Shown here one piece after another: positions 9,596 through 19,444 of a stretch of 64,000 bases of DNA (position 1 is its first letter; every line of letters starts with the position of its first letter). Made by a program: the position numbers and the translations under genes. This stretch comes from Pyropia yezoensis (Eukaryota; Rhodophyta; Bangiophyceae; Bangiales; Bangiaceae), in contig CM020618.1 in NCBI GenBank assembly GCA_009829735.1, positions 5,764,882 to 5,828,881 on the forward strand. Reading direction: 5' to 3'. The notes under the pieces are model-generated. The model was not told the origin of the DNA. It saw nothing but the letters and a program-made list of their open reading frames with translations, and did no database searches.

Positions 9596-11779
9596 ATGTC
9601 TACCCAAGAGACGGGGAACGTTCAAGATGACGGATCGGCGTCGACGCCGACTCCGGAGGTGACTACGGGAACCGGGATCGGGAACCCGATCGATAACATT
9701 GAGACGCCAATGCTTTCCGGTGCCGGATCGACGTTTGGCACGGCTCGGACGGCAGGAGGCGGGGGCCCGCCTCAACTGTCGTCGACCGACCTCACTCCGC
9801 CGCCTCCTTCACCAGGGGATTCCCTGATGGCATCATTGGCCCGCATCGAGGCCCGGTTTTCCGGGCTCGACGCCCGTCAAGATCGGACGGAGGACGCAAT
9901 GGCAGTGCTGATGTCAACACGCCACACGACGGGACCCCGTCGTGTTCCTCCCACACCGGTACGGTTCGAACCGGCCGGACTACTTTCGGAGTCCACCAGG
10001 GTCAATCCCGGGGTTGCTACTCCTGGACAACCCCCGGACACAAGGGGGTATGGGTCCGACTCGTCGGCAGAGTTGGAACGGAGTCACACGGAGCGATACG
10101 CTCGGAGCACCCGAAGCGGACTCCGCGGACACGACCCGGCGGATACGTACGCCGGGGGAGAGTCGGTTATTGGGGGAGGGGGCACCCTCTCGCAGTACCC
10201 CCACGACGAAGGAGGCCAGGCAACTCGGGGTCCCGAGGTGCCGACGCCTGAAGTACCATCTTCAGTGGTGGAAGCTATGACCGCGCAGGTAACTGCGAGC
10301 CTACTGAAGCGGATGGAGTCCGATGAGTTCGCTCATCAACTGGCTAAGCGACTGGATATCCAGGACGCTGACACGGAGATCGTCAACGAGGTCTTCCGGT
10401 CGGTTCTTACTCCGGAACGTTATCGTTTGGAGGACCGCTCTACCACCGTATCGGAATCGATGCGTAATACGTCGCATCGGGCGATCCGCTCTATGCAGAC
10501 CCTTATGAAGGGAGTCCCTATGTTCGGGGGGCCGAACGGACGCCCGTTGGCAGTCATCGGCTTCTTGACTAGCTTCAAGGCAGCCGCAGACAAGGCGCTC
10601 GTTAACGAGGGGCTGGCCCTGGAGATCCTCCCGTTCTTTGTTGATGAACGGGTGCGAGGCATTCTTCGCCAGGCATCCCCGATGCCGGGAATGAGGGTCG
10701 CGGCCACCCCCATGGATTACCGTGGGATATTGAAGGAGCTGCTGAGCAGCTACCTCAGTGAGGACAAGTGCGAGGACCACTATCGGGCCCTTCGCACTGC
10801 CACCGCCCAGTCCTGGGAGGATGAGGAGATGTTTGGACGCCGGATCCAAGAGCTCGACTACGAGCTGGGGAAGCTCCTCGGAGAAGGGGAGCTACGGGCC
10901 ATCCTGTTCGCAGGAGTACCCAACTACGTGCGGATATCCGCACGGGGCGCCAACACGGCACGGACGAACTTCAGTCGACTGATGCATATGTGCAAGTCCC
11001 TAGGGGACGCATACCGGGTTCTACACCCGGAGTGTGCCTTGGCCCCGAAGCCCAAGGGTGAGGGAGGCAAGCCCAGTCTCACCCCGGTACCGAGGCAAGA
11101 GAAGGTGGAACGCAAGGCCGCACCAGTACTGGTGGCGACCGAACATACCCCTATTGGTGAGGATGACCCTCTAGTCGACCAACAGGGCCACCTGTTGCTA
11201 CCGGCGACGCCGGTGATTGATGAACACGGTACGGTAGCGTACATCGCCCCGGCTGGAACCCAGTTCCAGGTCAACGAAGGAACGGGACGGCGCGTCCCGT
11301 ATGTGCGGACTACGGGGTACTCCCCGGTGACGGGTAACCCTCACCAACCCTTGCCAACATGGGCGGTGCGCACGGAGGCACCTCCGCAGATTGCGGGCCG
11401 ACCCAACCGGTTGGGGGAGTCCATGTTCCGGTTGACCCAAGGACCCAAGGCCTACCAGGGAGCAGGCACTCGGGCGCCCGAGGGAGGCAACCGTAGCTAC
11501 GGGGCTACCCCGATGCGACCTCAAGGGGGGACCGGCACGTCCGGGTGTATGTTGTGTGGGGATCCCCAGCACTGGGTGTCTTCCTGCCCACTCATCCCCG
11601 AGGAGTCTCGGCGGGCAGCGGCGCAACGCAAGGCATCCACCGGGGGGTATCCCGCCCGGGCACCCGGACCCGCACCGGGTAGGCAGCCAGCTCCAGGTGG
11701 AGTACTGGCCGTCGAGGGGGCACCTCCTCAGCCGGATGTCCCGGCGGACAGCACCCTACCAAGGGCGGGAAACGAGTAA
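9596..11779 (+). CDS. gag: Gag polyprotein, copy 1
   Basis: About 727 aa from the ATG at 9596. The frame also opens two codons earlier at a GTG. Gag forms the retrotransposon's cytoplasmic particle and packages RNA. The N-terminus is low-complexity (Thr/Gly/Pro). The middle (about residues 230-470) is the probable capsid region. A CCHC zinc knuckle at about residues 651-664 (CMLCGDPQHWVSSC) is the nucleic-acid-binding nucleocapsid signature. The stop at 11777-11779 lies 3 nt after the GGGAAAC heptamer. Copy 2 has a near-identical protein of the same length. Confidence 0.93.
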   Translation: MSTQETGNVQDDGSASTPTPEVTTGTGIGNPIDNIETPMLSGAGSTFGTARTAGGGGPPQLSSTDLTPPPPSPGDSLMASLARIEARFSGLDARQDRTEDAMAVLMSTRHTTGPRRVPPTPVRFEPAGLLSESTRVNPGVATPGQPPDTRGYGSDSSAELERSHTERYARSTRSGLRGHDPADTYAGGESVIGGGGTLSQYPHDEGGQATRGPEVPTPEVPSSVVEAMTAQVTASLLKRMESDEFAHQLAKRLDIQDADTEIVNEVFRSVLTPERYRLEDRSTTVSESMRNTSHRAIRSMQTLMKGVPMFGGPNGRPLAVIGFLTSFKAAADKALVNEGLALEILPFFVDERVRGILRQASPMPGMRVAATPMDYRGILKELLSSYLSEDKCEDHYRALRTATAQSWEDEEMFGRRIQELDYELGKLLGEGELRAILFAGVPNYVRISARGANTARTNFSRLMHMCKSLGDAYRVLHPECALAPKPKGEGGKPSLTPVPRQEKVERKAAPVLVATEHTPIGEDDPLVDQQGHLLLPATPVIDEHGTVAYIAPAGTQFQVNEGTGRRVPYVRTTGYSPVTGNPHQPLPTWAVRTEAPPQIAGRPNRLGESMFRLTQGPKAYQGAGTRAPEGGNRSYGATPMRPQGGTGTSGCMLCGDPQHWVSSCPLIPEESRRAAAQRKASTGGYPARAPGPAPGRQPAPGGVLAVEGAPPQPDVPADSTLPRAGNE
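11767..11773 (+). promoter_or_regulatory. Programmed -1 frameshift heptamer, copy 1
   Basis: G GGA AAC is in the correct phase relative to gag (X XXY YYZ). A -1 slip moves ribosomes into the pol frame, which is open through to the first pol ATG at 11788. Possible 3' stimulator: CCGGGG at 11792-11797 can pair with CCCCGG at 11824-11829, though that spacer (18 nt) is longer than usual. The same heptamer is present in copy 2. Confidence 0.8.
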
Positions 11780-14700
11780 GAGGAAGGATGACCGGGGGGC
11801 ACTGGGGTCACCCAAGCAAGCCACCCCGGAGTACCGCGGGGAAAGCCCCACGGAGAGCGCGGTTGAGCCGACGCCGCATCAACCCCCGGGTACACCTTCC
11901 GGCCCCGACGACACGGCGTCAGGGGATTGATGACCAACCTCCAAGGTTGGGAGGAGAGGACGGGAAGCCCCGTCACGTTGAACCAGACAAGGGCCCTGTT
12001 CAGGATGCCCGAGCTACACCGGATATCGGTGTAGGACATGTGTTGTTTACCTTGGAGAACTTCAAGGTATCAGCCACACTGGGGGTTGACCCCCAGTCGA
12101 CACGATCGTACTACCCTGTACTGGACACAGGGGCTGGACCCAACCTTATCCGGAAGGATACCCTCCCGGACAAGTGGCTTCCACGAGTCAGAGTGACTCG
12201 GGGACCCACCATCAAGGACGCGAATGGTCGACTCATTCGTACGACCGCAGCGATGTCGCTGCAGGTTACCATCGGGGATCTCACCACGGAAGTTGACTTC
12301 CTGGTATGTGAAACGCTATCGGTGCCCTGCATACTGGGGTGCACCTTCATCAACGTTCACGTTGATGCAATCCGGCCAGGCCGGAGGACCGTCGAGCTTC
12401 AAGAAGCCGACGGGACGAAGCGAGGACACACGGCTATCGTCAGGGACCTGACGCTACAAGGAAGCCACGTTAACGTGGCTGAGGTGTACGCAAGCGTCGA
12501 GCCGAAGACACTTCGGTTGGCCAAGCGAACTCGCTTTGAGCCGTTGTCAGAGACAGTCCTCCCGGTTAACTGCGACCTCGCAGGCATCTGCAGAGTCCAG
12601 TCCAACCTACGGACGTACAAGCGCCATGGGTTGACCATGGCCAACGGTCTCATAGACCTCCCAGCAGGAGGGTCGTCCCTCCTAGTGATGGCGAACTATC
12701 GCCGTAAGGCAGTCACCCTCCCGAAGGGAACTAGCCTCGGGATTGCCGAACTCTACGAAGGAGATATCCTTACCCCTGATAAGGAAGGTCAAGTGGAACC
12801 ACTTGAAGTACTGGCGGTCGCCGAGACCACCGAGCGACAGCAAACCGATGACGGGAAGCCTAACCCATCGGCGGCGCCGGCGGACCTGCCGCCAAAGGAC
12901 CAAGAGGCCTTGAAGGCACTGGCCGAGGCTGACCTCGACCACCTTCCCCCTTCGGTAGCCGAAGGGGTACGACGGATGCTTAGAAAGCATGACGTTATGT
13001 GGACAGGCGGGGCCTTGGGGACCATTGGGGCAACCCAACATCGTATAGACCTGGTACCAGGCGCACGACCCGCCCGCTCACAACCGCACCGAGCGGGACC
13101 TAGGCAACGAGAGATCGTTGATGGAGAAGTGAAGAGGATGAGTGAAGCTAAGGTGATCCGACCTTCGATGTCGGAATGGGGTGCCCCAGTCGTTATTGTG
13201 CCGAAGAAGGATCAAACTCCTCGGTTTTGCATCGATTATCGACGCCTCAACTTGGTTACCAAGAAGGACTCATACCCTTTACCAAGGATGGATGAATGCA
13301 TCGACTCCCTGGGGGAGGCTACGGTGTTTACCACCATCGACTGCAATGCCGGATACTGGCAGATCCCGGTGGCGGACGAGGATATCCCCAAGACGGCATT
13401 CGTCTGTCACAGTGGAGTGTACGAGTTCCTAAGGATGCCCTTCGGATTGTCCAACGCCCCCGCTACATTCCAGCGGGCTATCGACATCATACTGTCGGGG
13501 GTGAAGTGGCGTAACTGCCTAGTGTACCTCGATGACGTCATCGTCTTCTCGCGTAACATGGATGACCATGTACAACATGTTGACGAGGTACTTACCCTCT
13601 TGAGGAACGCCGGGGTAACCCTGCGTCTGAAGAAGTGCGCCTTCTTCCAACAGACGGTCGAGTATCTGGGCCACCAGATAACCCCTGGTAAGCTAGGGGT
13701 ACTCGAAGCCAATACCCGGGCACTCCGGGATGCCCGGTTCCCTAACACCCAGACGCAGCTCAAGAGCTTCCTGGGAATGTGCAATGTATACCGACGGTTC
13801 GTCAAGGACTTCGCTCGGATAGCTAAACCGTTAACGGTTCTTACGAGCAGTACCTTACCCAAGGTACTCCAACCCCCTTCGCCTAGCGAAGAGGAGGCAT
13901 TCGAGTCGCTGAAGCGAACCCTACTAGCCCCACCCGTCCTTGCGTTACCGCATAGATGGGGTACCTTCGTCATCGATGTCGATGCGTGTGATACACAAGT
14001 GGGATGCACCCTGTTACAGGGAGAGACGTTGATCGGTACCGATAACGTTATCCCGGACCTACGTCCGGTAGGGTACTTCAGCCGGACACTCAACCCGGCT
14101 GAGCGGAACTATAGTGCCACCGAGCGTGAATGCCTCGGAGTTATATGGGCAGTGCAACTGCTCCGTCCATACCTGGAGGGCTCCAGGTTCATCGTGAGGT
14201 CCGACCACGAACCCCTACGATGGCTCCTCAACCTTGGTGACAAGGATTCCGATAGCCATGGGAGGCTAGCCCGATGGAGGCTGAAGATGGCCGAGCACGA
14301 CTACCGCACGGTGTATAAGGCTGGGTCAACCCACCACCTCGGAGACGCGTTGTCTCGACTCGACACCCCGAGCGGGGATACCCGCCCGGTGGACGAGGAC
14401 ATCCCGGTAGTACCGGTGTGCATGGTGGGTAATGCTACCCAGGGTATGGCTGACCATACCATGGCACACCTTGCGTGCCCATTGACCCTCGCGGACTTCC
14501 GCGAGGCACAGGCCAACGACGATGACTGTAGACGTCATCGTGCTAACCTCCTGGCCGGTACGGCCGGCATCTTCTCCGAGAACGAAGACGGACTCATATA
14601 CCGGCGGGCACCCGCCGATGGACGACATCAAGTCGTGGTTCCCGTGTCCTTACGGCAAGCCGTCATGGAACGAGAACATGAGAACCCTACAGCCGGACAC

Positions 14701-15954
14701 CCGGGGGGTTCACGTATGTTCGCAGCAATGCGAAGGTTCTTCTACTGGCCAGCAATGGCCGTCGACGTGGTCGACCACGTAAGGGGATGCCACCCCTGTG
14801 CACGTAACCGCATGAGTCTACATAGGCGGGCGTCTGCCATGAAGCTATTCCCACCTGATGGGCCCAACGAGCAAGTCGCTATCGACATACTCGGGCCACT
14901 TCCGATAACGGAAGAAGGGAACAGGTACATCCTGGTCATGTCTGACCGCTTCACTAAGCTGTCAAGAGCGGCAGCCATCCCGAAGGATACGGCATACACG
15001 ATCATGAACGCAGTGGTTGACCACTGGATCAGTGCATACGGAGTCATGAAGCAACTCCTCTCCGATAACGGATCAAACCTTACGTCGGCATTCTGCACTA
15101 AGGTCCTGGGCATGTTCGGTATCGAACCACGTCGGGCATCCGACTACCACCCGCAGTCCAACGGGCAGGTGGAGCGGTTCAACCGCACCATCGTAAAGAT
15201 GCTACAGTGCTACGTGGCCGAGCACACGAACACTTGGGACAGGCTTCTGTCCGTACTCACCCTGGCATACAATGCCAGGCCACATCGGAGCACAAACATT
15301 GCTCCGCTGGAGTGGGTCATGCCACTAGGCGTCGGTAACCTGACGCTGCCACCCGGCAGGTGCACTCGGTATGATACACCGAAGGGCCGACCCGCCGAAC
15401 GCATCCACCTAGCTTGGTTGGCCAAGCTATCGTGGATGATTCCTAAGCTCAAGGGTGCCCTTGACAGAACACAACTTCGGTATAAGAAGAACTTCGACGC
15501 CCGACTACGGGTGCGCAACGCAACCCTGGTAACAGGTGACTGGGTCTATATCAGACACCAGAAGTTCCGAGGGAACAAGCTTATGCAACCGGTCAAGGGA
15601 CCGTACCAGATCCTCCACAGAGATGACCACTCTGTTATCTTACACTCCGATACGGAGATCCAACGCATCAGTATGAATGATGTCACACCTGCTCCGAAGC
15701 CGGAACAGCCTCAGCCGGTACCGGCTGGGTTGCTACATGAAGCTCTTACAACCCACCGGTCGGATGACCCGGTGGGACCGGATGGGATTCCATACCAAGT
15801 AGAGAGCGTGGTCGGACACACCGACCCGGACATACCAGGACCCTGGTACGTCAAGGTTATGTGGGTCGGATACGACTCACCCACCTGGGAACAGGCGGCG
15901 AATATACCCCGCCAACTACTCATGCCTTACATGAGGCGACGACGCCTACTGTAA
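11773..15954 (+). CDS. pol: Pol polyprotein with C-terminal chromodomain, copy 1
   Basis: The frame is entered by frameshift at 11773; numbered from the first ATG at 11788 it is 1388 aa. Protease: LDTGAGPNLI at about 112. Reverse transcriptase: YLDD with its Asp pair at 582-583. RNase H follows (DVDACDTQVG, SATERECLGVIWA). Integrase: a zinc-binding HHCC region, then the catalytic triad D1033, D1093 and E1129, with exactly 35 residues between the last two. Chromodomain: about 1336-1388 (VMWVGYDSPTWEQAANIP). Domain order and chromodomain place it in the chromoviruses, whose chromodomain directs integration to marked chromatin. No inactivating change seen. Confidence 0.97.
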   Translation, partial: RVRGRMTGGHWGHPSKPPRSTAGKAPRRARLSRRRINPRVHLPAPTTRRQGIDDQPPRLGGEDGKPRHVEPDKGPVQDARATPDIGVGHVLFTLENFKVSATLGVDPQSTRSYYPVLDTGAGPNLIRKDTLPDKWLPRVRVTRGPTIKDANGRLIRTTAAMSLQVTIGDLTTEVDFLVCETLSVPCILGCTFINVHVDAIRPGRRTVELQEADGTKRGHTAIVRDLTLQGSHVNVAEVYASVEPKTLRLAKRTRFEPLSETVLPVNCDLAGICRVQSNLRTYKRHGLTMANGLIDLPAGGSSLLVMANYRRKAVTLPKGTSLGIAELYEGDILTPDKEGQVEPLEVLAVAETTERQQTDDGKPNPSAAPADLPPKDQEALKALAEADLDHLPPSVAEGVRRMLRKHDVMWTGGALGTIGATQHRIDLVPGARPARSQPHRAGPRQREIVDGEVKRMSEAKVIRPSMSEWGAPVVIVPKKDQTPRFCIDYRRLNLVTKKDSYPLPRMDECIDSLGEATVFTTIDCNAGYWQIPVADEDIPKTAFVCHSGVYEFLRMPFGLSNAPATFQRAIDIILSGVKWRNCLVYLDDVIVFSRNMDDHVQHVDEVLTLLRNAGVTLRLKKCAFFQQTVEYLGHQITPGKLGVLEANTRALRDARFPNTQTQLKSFLGMCNVYRRFVKDFARIAKPLTVLTSSTLPKVLQPPSPSEEEAFESLKRTLLAPPVLALPHRWGTFVIDVDACDTQVGCTLLQGETLIGTDNVIPDLRPVGYFSRTLNPAERNYSATERECLGVIWAVQLLRPYLEGSRFIVRSDHEPLRWLLNLGDKDSDSHGRLARWRLKMAEHDYRTVYKAGSTHHLGDALSRLDTPSGDTRPVDEDIPVVPVCMVGNATQGMADHTMAHLACPLTLADFREAQANDDDCRRHRANLLAGTAGIFSENEDGLIYRRAPADGRHQVVVPVSLRQAVMEREHENPTAGHPGGSRMFAAMRRFFYWPAMAVDVVDHVRGCHPCARNRMSLHRRASAMKLFPPDGPNEQVAIDILGPLPITEEGNRYILVMSDRFTKLSRAAAIPKDTAYTIMNAVVDHWISAYGVMKQLLSDNGSNLTSAFCTKVLGMFGIEPRRASDYHPQSNGQVERFNRTIVKMLQCYVAEHTNTWDRLLSVLTLAYNARPHRSTNIAPLEWVMPLGVGNLTLPPGRCTRYDTPKGRPAERIHLAWLAKLSWMIPKLKGALDRTQLRYKKNFDARLRVRNATLVTGDWVYIRHQKFRGNKLMQPVKGPYQILHRDDHSVILHSDTEIQRISMNDVTPAPKPEQPQPVPAGLLHEALTTHRSDDPVGPDGIPYQVESVVGHTDPDIPGPWYVKVMWVGYDSPTWEQAANIPRQLLMPYMRRRRLL

Positions 15955-16032
15955 CAACCCAACCGACACCGACTTCGGCTGTTGGGGGGTGAGGCTTATA
16001 AATACTAAGTAGGGTGTGACGTGGGTACGGCA

Positions 16033-16097
16033 GACTTAGGTTTCTAAGTCAAATCAGACTTAGATTTCTAAGTCGAACCAAGCTTAGGTAACTAAGT
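16033..16097. repeat. Array of ~18-bp palindromes, three units, copy 1
   Basis: GACTTAG-N4-CTAAGTC occurs at 16033-16050 and 16057-16074, and a diverged CTTAG-N4-CTAAG at 16083-16096, spaced about 24 bp. A further AAGTTAACTT palindrome lies at 16116-16125. The array sits between the pol stop and the end of the antisense ORF. Copy 2 has four units. Confidence 0.9.
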
Positions 16098-16173
16098 AAA
16101 ACCTGAACCTTAATAAGTTAACTTAAAGGTAAAGGCTAACTCCGATAATATCGAAGTAACTAGGGAGCTTACA

Positions 16174-16232
16174 CGGGAGGATGACCTCCCCAAGCCAAGA
16201 CACAAAGTGAGGGAGGATAACCTCCCCAAGCA
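16174..16232. repeat. Duplicated hairpin unit between convergent ORFs, copy 1
   Basis: GGGAGGAT(G/A)ACCTCCCCAAGC occurs twice, about 38 bp apart. Each unit can fold on itself (GGGAGG against CCTCCC). With the palindrome array it lies where pol and the antisense ORF converge, which would suit termination or 3'-end formation on both strands. Confidence 0.75.
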
Positions 16233-16409
16233 TGAACCAACCGGAAGAAGTTGGACGGGAGGCAAGGCACCACTGAGCCAGAAGGGGTACTCCCCAGGGC
16301 AGCAAACAGAGGCAAGCAATGCCCCCAGCGGGGGATGAGTTTATACTCACTACTACCCGGCTACCATAAGGGTTGCCGGGGCCCTCTCCCGCACAAACAA
16401 TAGCACTCC

Positions 16410-18857
16410 TCAGTGGGTAGACCCACTGCCCGAGGGAGGCCACTCACGCGTAAGCGCGTAGACCTCCGTGCTCCACCGGTCGGCAACGTCACGACGGTCG
16501 ACCACCCGAGTTACCTCGGTGCATAGCTGGACGAGGGTGCTGCGGCCAGCCTCCACGTCCTCCAGAGCTTTCTGGAGGCGGTCCAGCACGCCACCGAAGC
16601 AACGCGCTGACCCAACCAGCGCAGCACCTGGGGGGATATCCCCCCAGCTAACAGAGAGACCCTTACGCATTGCGCGGGTAACAAGGGCGTCAACGCCTTC
16701 ATACCAGAGACGAGGACCCCCGTCAGGTAGGACAGGGGCGGGAGGTGACACTGGCGCAGCCAGAGGAGCCACAGGAGCCGACACGGCTACCACCGGAGCC
16801 GGTGGCACCTGATACGAGGCCCGGTAGGACCCTACCGAAGGGGCTCCACCGTAACCACGGCGGTACTCCGCCCGACGACGGGACACCTCACGCTCCTCAC
16901 CCACAGAGCCCCACTCTCGGGGACGACGGCCAACCGCCGCCGGCATCGGGCTACCGAACCACGGAGCAAGGACCTGAAGAGGGTCATGGATAACCATGGG
17001 AATACCCAGGTCAGGAACGGCCTCGGTGGACGCCCACCCATGGCAACTAGGCTCACCCGGCTGAGTACGCCGGACACGCAACGAGTGACGAGGCAAGGGG
17101 GAAGCCCCAGCCTGCGGGTCCCGGTACGGGGGAAGGGCCAACACCCCAGCCCAGTTCACGGCATCGTGAACAGCCAGCAGGGCTTCGAACTCCCGGGCCA
17201 ACCCGGTCTTGGCAGCTATCAGTTCCACGCCCAACTGCGCGATGTGCCGACGGACACCCGTCGGAAGATGAAACAGACGACCCTGCCGGCGGACGGACAG
17301 CAAGAAGGATGAAGCCTGCCCGAGGGTAACCTCAAGGGTGAAGGTACCCTGCAACGGGTGGACCGGCCGGGAGGCCAACACACTCCCGAAGTATCGGAGG
17401 CAGGAGCCGGTGTCAAACCGGAAAGCAGGGGCGGGTTCCCACCCCTCCTGCCATAGCGGCGGGCGCACGGGAGTGTATACCGGAGCACGACCGTTGCCGG
17501 TCTGCAACGCACACGTTATATCCGTGCGGAACGCATCCGCCATGACACCATGGTTACGTCGCCAACTCGACGCCGACTTCAACCCCGCCATGGGCGGGTA
17601 GGGAGCCGTCAACGACAGATACGGGGGTACCCCCGGGTAGTAGTCAAAGTCGGGATACCGACCGGTACGGCTCACCGTCTCCCCAAACGCAACCGGCTCC
17701 GCCGCCGCCGCAATCCCCCGAGCACTAGCCGGGTAGTCAATCTCCCGCGGCAACGCGGGGGCAATCAGGTCGCAGACCCCGAAGTTGGGGTCGAGGTAGA
17801 CCTCACCCCGTCCCACCCGGGTGCGCCAGAGCTGCGCATGCCGGTCGTCCGGCTGACTCAGGATCCAATGGTGTTCCACCCGGACCGCGTTCGGCTGGTT
17901 GACCAGCCGCACCAACTCCCGCTCCCAGCACGGGTCCACCTTGACGCGCCGGGAGAATTCTCCACGGGGATGCACCAGGTGGAAGTCCACCCGCATACGC
18001 CCATCGGACTCCATCGACTCTTGCACCGTGAGGCCTCGAACCCGAGCCACCAAGTCGGACACCGACATGGCGGGTTGACCCGCCGCCACGGCGACGGCGC
18101 CACCCAACGGGGCAACCCGGGCAGGACCAGGAAGAATCGGGGGCGCCGGGGGACGCACCACCGGCAGAGGGGCCGACGTCGGAGATGGACGAGGCCGAGG
18201 AGGAAGAAGAAGGGCGGGCGCCCGCCCGGAGTAACTCCCGGTGTCAACCGCCATGGGAGAAGGAGCGTCTTGACCGCTCGACACCCGCGGCACCGCAGGT
18301 ATGGTACCGGCGCCGGCACCACCCGTCGGCGTAGCCCCCGCCTCGGAAGTGGAAGGCACTTGGACAGCCTCCGGAGCCGGAGCCCCGGCCGTGCGGACAC
18401 CCGCACCGTCTTGACCCACCGCACCGGGTGTCGCACCGCCACCACCACCCGCGTCAACGTCGGGACCGCCTCGAGGAGTCACCGCCCGGACACCCGGACC
18501 ACCTTGACCAGCCGGAGTCGGCTGCGGGTCGCCACCTCCGCCGCAGGGCGGACCATCTTGAGGTAGCTGCGGTGAGCCGGCACCGGCACCAGGCTCCATC
18601 CGGGCAGCCGGCAGAGAGGGGGTAGAAGCCGCCACGCGCGGTTGACCGCCGGGTTGACCGCCGGCCGACGGCACCGTCGTGCCGCTGCACACGGACGACA
18701 GTCCTCCGGCCGACAGACGGACGGACACCGCAGGCCCGTCGTCGTCAGACGAGCTCACCCCGTAACGCGCGGCGTCGGGACCGACAGGCGCGTCGTCCTC
18801 CATCTCCTCCCCGATCAGGAGGTCTTCCTCCTCTCCAAGCACCTGGGGATAGGACAT
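16410..18857 (-). CDS. Antisense ORF of the retrotransposon, unknown function, copy 1
   Basis: An intact frame antisense to the element, between pol and the 3' LTR. The ATG at 18857 (MSYPQVLGEEED) gives 815 aa; an earlier ATG at 18968 would add 37. The first ~280 residues are Pro/Gly/Ala-rich with an acidic start. The rest is ordinary globular composition (for example YYPGVPPYLSLTAPYPPM and TGVRRHIAQLGVELIAAKT). No domain recognised. Both copies conserve it. Extra antisense ORFs in this position are known in some plant LTR elements, but I cannot relate this protein to them. Confidence 0.75.
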   Translation of the reverse strand: MSYPQVLGEEEDLLIGEEMEDDAPVGPDAARYGVSSSDDDGPAVSVRLSAGGLSSVCSGTTVPSAGGQPGGQPRVAASTPSLPAARMEPGAGAGSPQLPQDGPPCGGGGDPQPTPAGQGGPGVRAVTPRGGPDVDAGGGGGATPGAVGQDGAGVRTAGAPAPEAVQVPSTSEAGATPTGGAGAGTIPAVPRVSSGQDAPSPMAVDTGSYSGRAPALLLPPRPRPSPTSAPLPVVRPPAPPILPGPARVAPLGGAVAVAAGQPAMSVSDLVARVRGLTVQESMESDGRMRVDFHLVHPRGEFSRRVKVDPCWERELVRLVNQPNAVRVEHHWILSQPDDRHAQLWRTRVGRGEVYLDPNFGVCDLIAPALPREIDYPASARGIAAAAEPVAFGETVSRTGRYPDFDYYPGVPPYLSLTAPYPPMAGLKSASSWRRNHGVMADAFRTDITCALQTGNGRAPVYTPVRPPLWQEGWEPAPAFRFDTGSCLRYFGSVLASRPVHPLQGTFTLEVTLGQASSFLLSVRRQGRLFHLPTGVRRHIAQLGVELIAAKTGLAREFEALLAVHDAVNWAGVLALPPYRDPQAGASPLPRHSLRVRRTQPGEPSCHGWASTEAVPDLGIPMVIHDPLQVLAPWFGSPMPAAVGRRPREWGSVGEEREVSRRRAEYRRGYGGAPSVGSYRASYQVPPAPVVAVSAPVAPLAAPVSPPAPVLPDGGPRLWYEGVDALVTRAMRKGLSVSWGDIPPGAALVGSARCFGGVLDRLQKALEDVEAGRSTLVQLCTEVTRVVDRRDVADRWSTEVYALTREWPPSGSGSTH

Positions 18858-18968
18858 GATAACAGGTGCGGAGTCCCCCACGCCCACAAGCCGTCGACGG
18901 CTACGACCCGGTACGGTGGGATAACCGGGACGAGCCAGGGAAGCGCGGGCACCCGCGCTTATGACCAC

Positions 18969-19432
18969 AAACGGCTACGAGAAGCGCCACAAACACGCGG
19001 GTCGACCCGCGCCCCACGGGGCTACGACCGCGCTCCACCCAGGCACCTGGGCGGGACGGGGCCACACCCACACACGGGGTAAGTAAGGGGGGTCACCCCC
19101 AACCGCCCCCACGCAACGCGGGCAGCCCCCGCCCCCCACTCAATCGTCCACACGAGAGGGGCCCCCCTACCACCAGGCACCTGGTGGCGGATCCGCTTGC
19201 ACCACCCCTCGGAAAGGGGGGGCGTGAACAGCAACCCGCATCGGGAATTTAACGGTCCGGAAAACGGATCGTGTGTGTGTACCACGCAAAGGGGGGCACC
19301 CCCCTGAGACAACCTCGAAAAGGGGTGTCTGTCGCGACGGGGCGCAAAGCCCCACCCGACGGGTAAACAGTCACGCGACCCACTTACATTCGGTAACCCG
19401 AATGCAACTCGACCCGAGGACGGGCCGAATCT
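18969..19432. other. Spacer between antisense ORF and polypurine tract
   Basis: No ORF with support. It would hold the promoter and leader of the antisense ORF if that is expressed. It contains short G-rich and C-rich runs. Confidence 0.5.
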
Positions 19433-19441
19433 AAGGGGGGG
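19433..19441 (+). promoter_or_regulatory. Polypurine tract, copy 1
   Basis: AAGGGGGGG lies three or four bases before the 3' LTR, the expected site of plus-strand priming. Confidence 0.85.
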
Positions 19442-19444
19442 ATA

